Made by a program: the position numbers and the translations under genes
Assembly (NCBI GenBank): GCA_050330055.1
Contig: JBHJOF010000316.1
Span: 1-34,496 of the forward strand
Length of the DNA stretch: 34,496 bases
Direction of reading: 5' to 3'
From: JBHJOF01 sp050330055
GTDB lineage: Bacteria > Pseudomonadota > Alphaproteobacteria > Kiloniellales > JAKSDN01
Shown here: piece by piece, positions 31,689-34,496 of the stretch
Numbering within the stretch: the stretch's first letter is position 1
Layout of the letters: every line of letters starts with the position of its first letter
The notes under the pieces: model-generated
Databases searched by the model: none
What the model saw: only the letters and a program-made list of their open reading frames with translations
What the model was told of the DNA's origin: nothing

Positions 31689-33482
31689 CTAGGCCGCATC
31701 GGTCAGGGCGTCCTCGCTCTCGTCCTCGCTCTCGTCCTCGCCCTCGTCGTCGTCAACCGGCTCGTCGCCGAACGGCTCATCCTCGTCCGGTTCCTGCTCC
31801 GGCGCGTCGGGATCGACCGCCGGGAACAGCATGGCCTCCGGCTGCCATTCCCGCGCCTTGACCTGCGCCGGAGTCGGATCGGCGGCGGCGCGGGCATGGG
31901 CGAAATGCCGCACGAGCGCGCTGACAAGCTCGCCCTTTTTCCATGAGGCCACAGAGCCGACGCCTTCGGCGTAGCCGCAGTCCCTGGCGATCGCGCAAAG
32001 CTGCGCCTTGTTGCGGCGCTCAAGAAAGGCCCGGTCGGGCTGCCAGTGGTTCCTCATGTCCGCGCCGAGATCGCGCGCGACCCGGTTGAACAGGCTGTCG
32101 CGCGTATCGAGCCGCTCGCAGAGTTCCTGCCCGAACACCAGCGCCGCCAGCAGCGTGTGAAGCTCGTCAAGCTCGCGGTCGCTCAGGCTGCGCACCGCCT
32201 CATAGAGCGCGCACACATCCACCGGGCGCGGCGGGAACTGCGTCCAGTACGGGCGGTCGCCATCAAGAGTGAAACCGAGCCGCGCCGCGATCAGCCGCGC
32301 CTGCGCCTCGACCGCAGCATAGGCGTCGCCGCGCTCCTCCTGCCGTTCTAGCTGCTGCACGCCTTCGTGCGGGGCAAGGTTGACCAGCCGGTCCACCGCC
32401 GCGATTTCCCGCGCCTTGCGCGGATGCGACAGCAGCAGTTCCTGCACCGCGAGGCTCTTGTGCCAGCCGATATGGCGGCACAGCGGCGCGCTGTAGGCGG
32501 CTTTCGGCTTCTTCGGGGCGACGGGGTTCTCGGCGGTCACGGCGCGCGTGTCCGGGTCGATCTCCTGTTTGGCCAGGCCCTCGCGGATTTCGACGCGGCC
32601 CGAGAGGGACAGATTGATCAGCACCCCGCCCGGCTCCCCTTCCCCGGCTTTCTCATACTGCCAGTCGGGAATGCGGTAGCTGTTCGTGATCTCGACCCAT
32701 GCGGCCTTGCCCTCGTACTGCTGCACCAGCTTTTCCACCGCCGCCTGTTGCAGCGTGAAGAACTGCTCCGAATCGTCAAAGTAGCTGGTTTCGCCTTCGG
32801 CAAAGAGGTCGGTCGTGATCGTGCCGCTATACTGCTCCAGCGCAAAGACGGCCATCGCGACGCTGGGCCGGTCGTCCAGAAGGTGCGCCCGGATCGCGGC
32901 GGCGGACAGGTCGTCATGGCCACTCTCGATTTCTTCAAGGATCGTCCGCTGCGTCTCGAAATCACCCAATGTGAGCGCCTCGGCCTGGGCGAGGCTGACC
33001 GCACCTTCCGCCAGTGCCGCTCTGACCTCCTTGCACAAATCGTTCAGCACCAGCCGCCGCCGGATCGTCGTCACTGACAGGCCGGTGCGGGCGGCGAGAT
33101 CGTCAAGGCTTGCCCCCTTGCGGATCAGCGCCGCGAACGCCTTCGCCTCATCGAGCGGCGGCAAATTCTCGCGCTGTACGTTCTCGACGGTGGCGAGGCG
33201 CAGCCGCTCGGCTTCCGAGAGCTTCACGCGGATTTCGACCGGGACCGGATGGTCGCCGCCGATGGCGCCGCGTTCTTCGAGCAGCTTGAGCGCCCGGTAG
33301 CGCCGCTCGCCGCTGATGATGCGGTAGCTTTTGCCCCGGCCCTTGGTCACGACAAGGTTCTGCAACAGCCCGTCCGTGCTGATGCTTGCCGCCAGCCCCT
33401 CGATGGTCGCCGTATCAATCGCGCTGCGCGGATTGGCGGCGGGGGGCTCGAGGGAGGAAAGGGTTACGGTTTCAATGGACAT
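31689..33482 (-). CDS. ParB/RepB/Spo0J-family protein, right copy
   Basis: This 597-residue protein starts with a canonical ParB domain: NPR (17-19), the SGERRYRALKLL box (57-68) and ENVQRENL (100-107). A helix-turn-helix follows (about 126-148, DLAARTGLSVTTIRRRLVLN). The long C-terminal part carries a KAELCAIA-like segment (KAQLCAIARDCGYA near 508) and ends in a very acidic tail (DEDEPFGDEPVDDDEGEDES). It has the same layout as the left copy but is more diverged. AGGAGA lies 7 nt before the ATG at 33482. It is preceded by the DUF2958 and 93-aa genes and followed by a strong terminator. No parA is in view. Confidence 0.93.
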   Translation of the reverse strand: MSIETVTLSSLEPPAANPRSAIDTATIEGLAASISTDGLLQNLVVTKGRGKSYRIISGERRYRALKLLEERGAIGGDHPVPVEIRVKLSEAERLRLATVENVQRENLPPLDEAKAFAALIRKGASLDDLAARTGLSVTTIRRRLVLNDLCKEVRAALAEGAVSLAQAEALTLGDFETQRTILEEIESGHDDLSAAAIRAHLLDDRPSVAMAVFALEQYSGTITTDLFAEGETSYFDDSEQFFTLQQAAVEKLVQQYEGKAAWVEITNSYRIPDWQYEKAGEGEPGGVLINLSLSGRVEIREGLAKQEIDPDTRAVTAENPVAPKKPKAAYSAPLCRHIGWHKSLAVQELLLSHPRKAREIAAVDRLVNLAPHEGVQQLERQEERGDAYAAVEAQARLIAARLGFTLDGDRPYWTQFPPRPVDVCALYEAVRSLSDRELDELHTLLAALVFGQELCERLDTRDSLFNRVARDLGADMRNHWQPDRAFLERRNKAQLCAIARDCGYAEGVGSVASWKKGELVSALVRHFAHARAAADPTPAQVKAREWQPEAMLFPAVDPDAPEQEPDEDEPFGDEPVDDDEGEDESEDESEDALTDAA

Positions 33483-33563
33483 TGGTTTTCTCCTGGTTGT
33501 TGGTGGTTGATGCGGGATTGCACCGGCGGGCGGTCCTTTCGGGCCGTCTTGCGCTGCCATCCC

Positions 33564-33845
33564 TCACTGCCCCGGCCCGCCCTGCCGCAGGGCGTTGATC
33601 GCGGCCTGAACCGATTTCTTCGGAAAATCGACGTTGCAGCGCTTCAAGAGGGCGCGGCGCTGCGCCATCCGTCTTGCCGCCGCCCTGGGCCTGATGTCCA
33701 CAGGGCACAGGCCGTCAAGCTCGGACACGCTGATGCGGTGGATGTCGAAGGTGGAGACGTCGAGCAGCTTTGCCCATTTCCGGCCCTTGTAGAACAGCGC
33801 CACAAGCCGCCAGCCGCCACGATCTGCGTAGTAACTGAAAATCAT
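33564..33845 (-). CDS. Hypothetical protein between DUF2958 and parB, 93 aa
   Basis: This basic 93-residue protein starts MIFSYYADRGGWRLVALFYK and continues with WAKLLDVSTFDIHRISVSEL, then a basic Arg-rich helix (RPRAAARRMAQRRALLKR). ATG at 33845 has GAGGGTGG upstream; GTG at 33860 overlaps the TGA of the DUF2958 gene (GTGA) and would add five residues, so translation may be coupled. The basic helix suggests nucleic-acid contact. The family is unknown to me; no counterpart is seen in the left module. Confidence 0.75.
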   Translation of the reverse strand: MIFSYYADRGGWRLVALFYKGRKWAKLLDVSTFDIHRISVSELDGLCPVDIRPRAAARRMAQRRALLKRCNVDFPKKSVQAAINALRQGGPGQ

Positions 33846-33856
33846 GGCCGCCACCC

Positions 33857-34216
33857 TCACGCATTGATCCGGCCCAGCGCCCGCGCTTCGGCAGCGTGCT
33901 CACTGATGCCTCTGGCCGAGACGAAATGCTGGTCGCGCTCGATTGGCAGCCCGAGCTTGCCGCGCACCGATTCCAGTTCGGAAATCCGCACGGTGCCGAG
34001 CTCCGGGAAGCCCATGCCGAGATCGCACAGGCCGAAGGCGATATCCGGGTCGTCCGGGTCCAGTTCGGTCAGAAGCCACGTGCACGCCCCGTCCGGCGTG
34101 AACAGCTTGACCACGGGGAAGAGATCGGCCCTGCCCTCGCCGCTGTCCTCGATCTGGCGGCGCAGCGCGCCGTTGCGCAGCATCACTGCGCGGATGTCTG
34201 GGGTAAGAAGTTTCAT
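33857..34216 (-). CDS. DUF2958 domain protein, right copy
   Basis: This 119-residue protein shares the DUF2958 core with the left copy: MKLLTPDIRAVMLRNG, CTWLLTELDPDDPDIAFGLC, and MGFPELGTVRISELESVRGK. AGGAG lies 8 nt before the ATG at 34216; a GTG codon directly before it is an unlikely alternative. It is the first gene of a minus-strand set with the 93-aa protein and parB. The function of the family is unknown. Confidence 0.9.
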   Translation of the reverse strand: MKLLTPDIRAVMLRNGALRRQIEDSGEGRADLFPVVKLFTPDGACTWLLTELDPDDPDIAFGLCDLGMGFPELGTVRISELESVRGKLGLPIERDQHFVSARGISEHAAEARALGRINA

Positions 34217-34496
34217 CACTCGCTCCTTTCAAAAAATGAATGCACGGGTGCGCATGCCCCCCTGCCCCTCGGCGAGAGCGGGTGGGTGTGGGTCGGTGCG
34301 GCCTTCGTGGCCGGCCGGGTTGCGGACGGGGCGTCCTCCGAAGCCTTGGCGAAGGGGGATGCGCCGGACGCGGCCCTGCCGGGCCTTAAGAAGACGCGCC
34401 AAGGGAGGGAGGGCGGCGCCCTCCCTAAGCCCTTCTGGCCTTACTGAGGGTCAGCGCCGGAACGGCGCTGTCCGTACCCGCGCGCGGCCCGAAAGC
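34217..34496. other. Leader/intergenic region at the right edge with two hairpins
   Basis: No gene is recognised in the last 280 nt. Two perfect stem-loops are present: a 9-3-9 hairpin at 34406-34426 (AGGGAGGGC / GCCCTCCCT) and an 8-3-8 hairpin at 34452-34470 (CAGCGCCG-gaa-CGGCGCTG). They may terminate an upstream gene outside the window or form a structured leader of the DUF2958 operon. Confidence 0.5.

Overview
The window is GC-rich and densely coding. It looks like an alphaproteobacterium, probably of the Rhodospirillales/Azospirillum type. This rests on the LuxI/LuxR pair, the tripartite tricarboxylate (TctABC) transporter, and ParB/DUF2958/strawberry-notch genes typical of alphaproteobacterial plasmids and integrative elements. 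No rRNA, tRNA, CRISPR array, integrase or intact transposase was seen.

Layout. (1) Positions 1-8434, all minus strand, hold a mobile-element maintenance module. In transcription order it is a ParB-like protein, a 129-aa protein, a DUF2958 protein overlapping a 141-aa protein by 4 nt, a 1474-aa methyltransferase/strawberry-notch helicase fusion, and the start of a primase-like gene that leaves the window. Two of its leaders share an 18-nt hairpin sequence. (2) Positions 8.7-13.4 kb are accessory and sparsely coding: a lower-GC nucleotidyltransferase-HEPN protein, an isochorismatase-fold protein without the usual cysteine, a small ORF, and an orphan PhoB-type regulator whose phospho-acceptor Asp is Glu. 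(3) Positions 13.4-14.3 kb carry a LuxI-type acyl-homoserine-lactone synthase whose stop codon lies inside a 12-bp tandem repeat, followed by a small helical protein. (4) Positions 14.6-23.8 kb are a catabolic/uptake locus: M81 (MlrC-like) metallopeptidase and tctCBA on the minus strand, then divergently a GntR/FadR-type regulator, a class III aminotransferase and a sphingosine-phosphate-lyase-like PLP enzyme on the plus strand. The same 12-mer sits in both AT-rich intergenic regions. (5) Positions 23.8-27.8 kb hold a minus-strand set: a canonical LuxR receptor, then a tight operon of an alpha-oxoamine synthase, a GNAT acetyltransferase and an EamA exporter. (6) Positions 28.0-31.3 kb hold relics of a formaldehyde-detoxification operon (adhC tail and frameshifted fghA), several small uncharacterised genes and a 376-aa unknown. 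(7) Positions 31.3-34.5 kb hold a second ParB + DUF2958 module on the minus strand, paralogous to the left one.

How the genes may work together. The left and right modules probably maintain one mobile replicon or two neighbouring elements, and the middle looks like cargo. The most interesting part of the cargo is a possible quorum-sensing-linked small-molecule locus. An AHL synthase and receptor, 13 kb apart, bracket PLP enzymes, an acyltransferase and an exporter that could make and release an aminoketone- or amino-lipid-like compound. The GntR regulator, TctABC, the M81 enzyme and the other two PLP enzymes look like a linked uptake/processing branch. The individual families are recognised from sequence; the pathway itself is inference.
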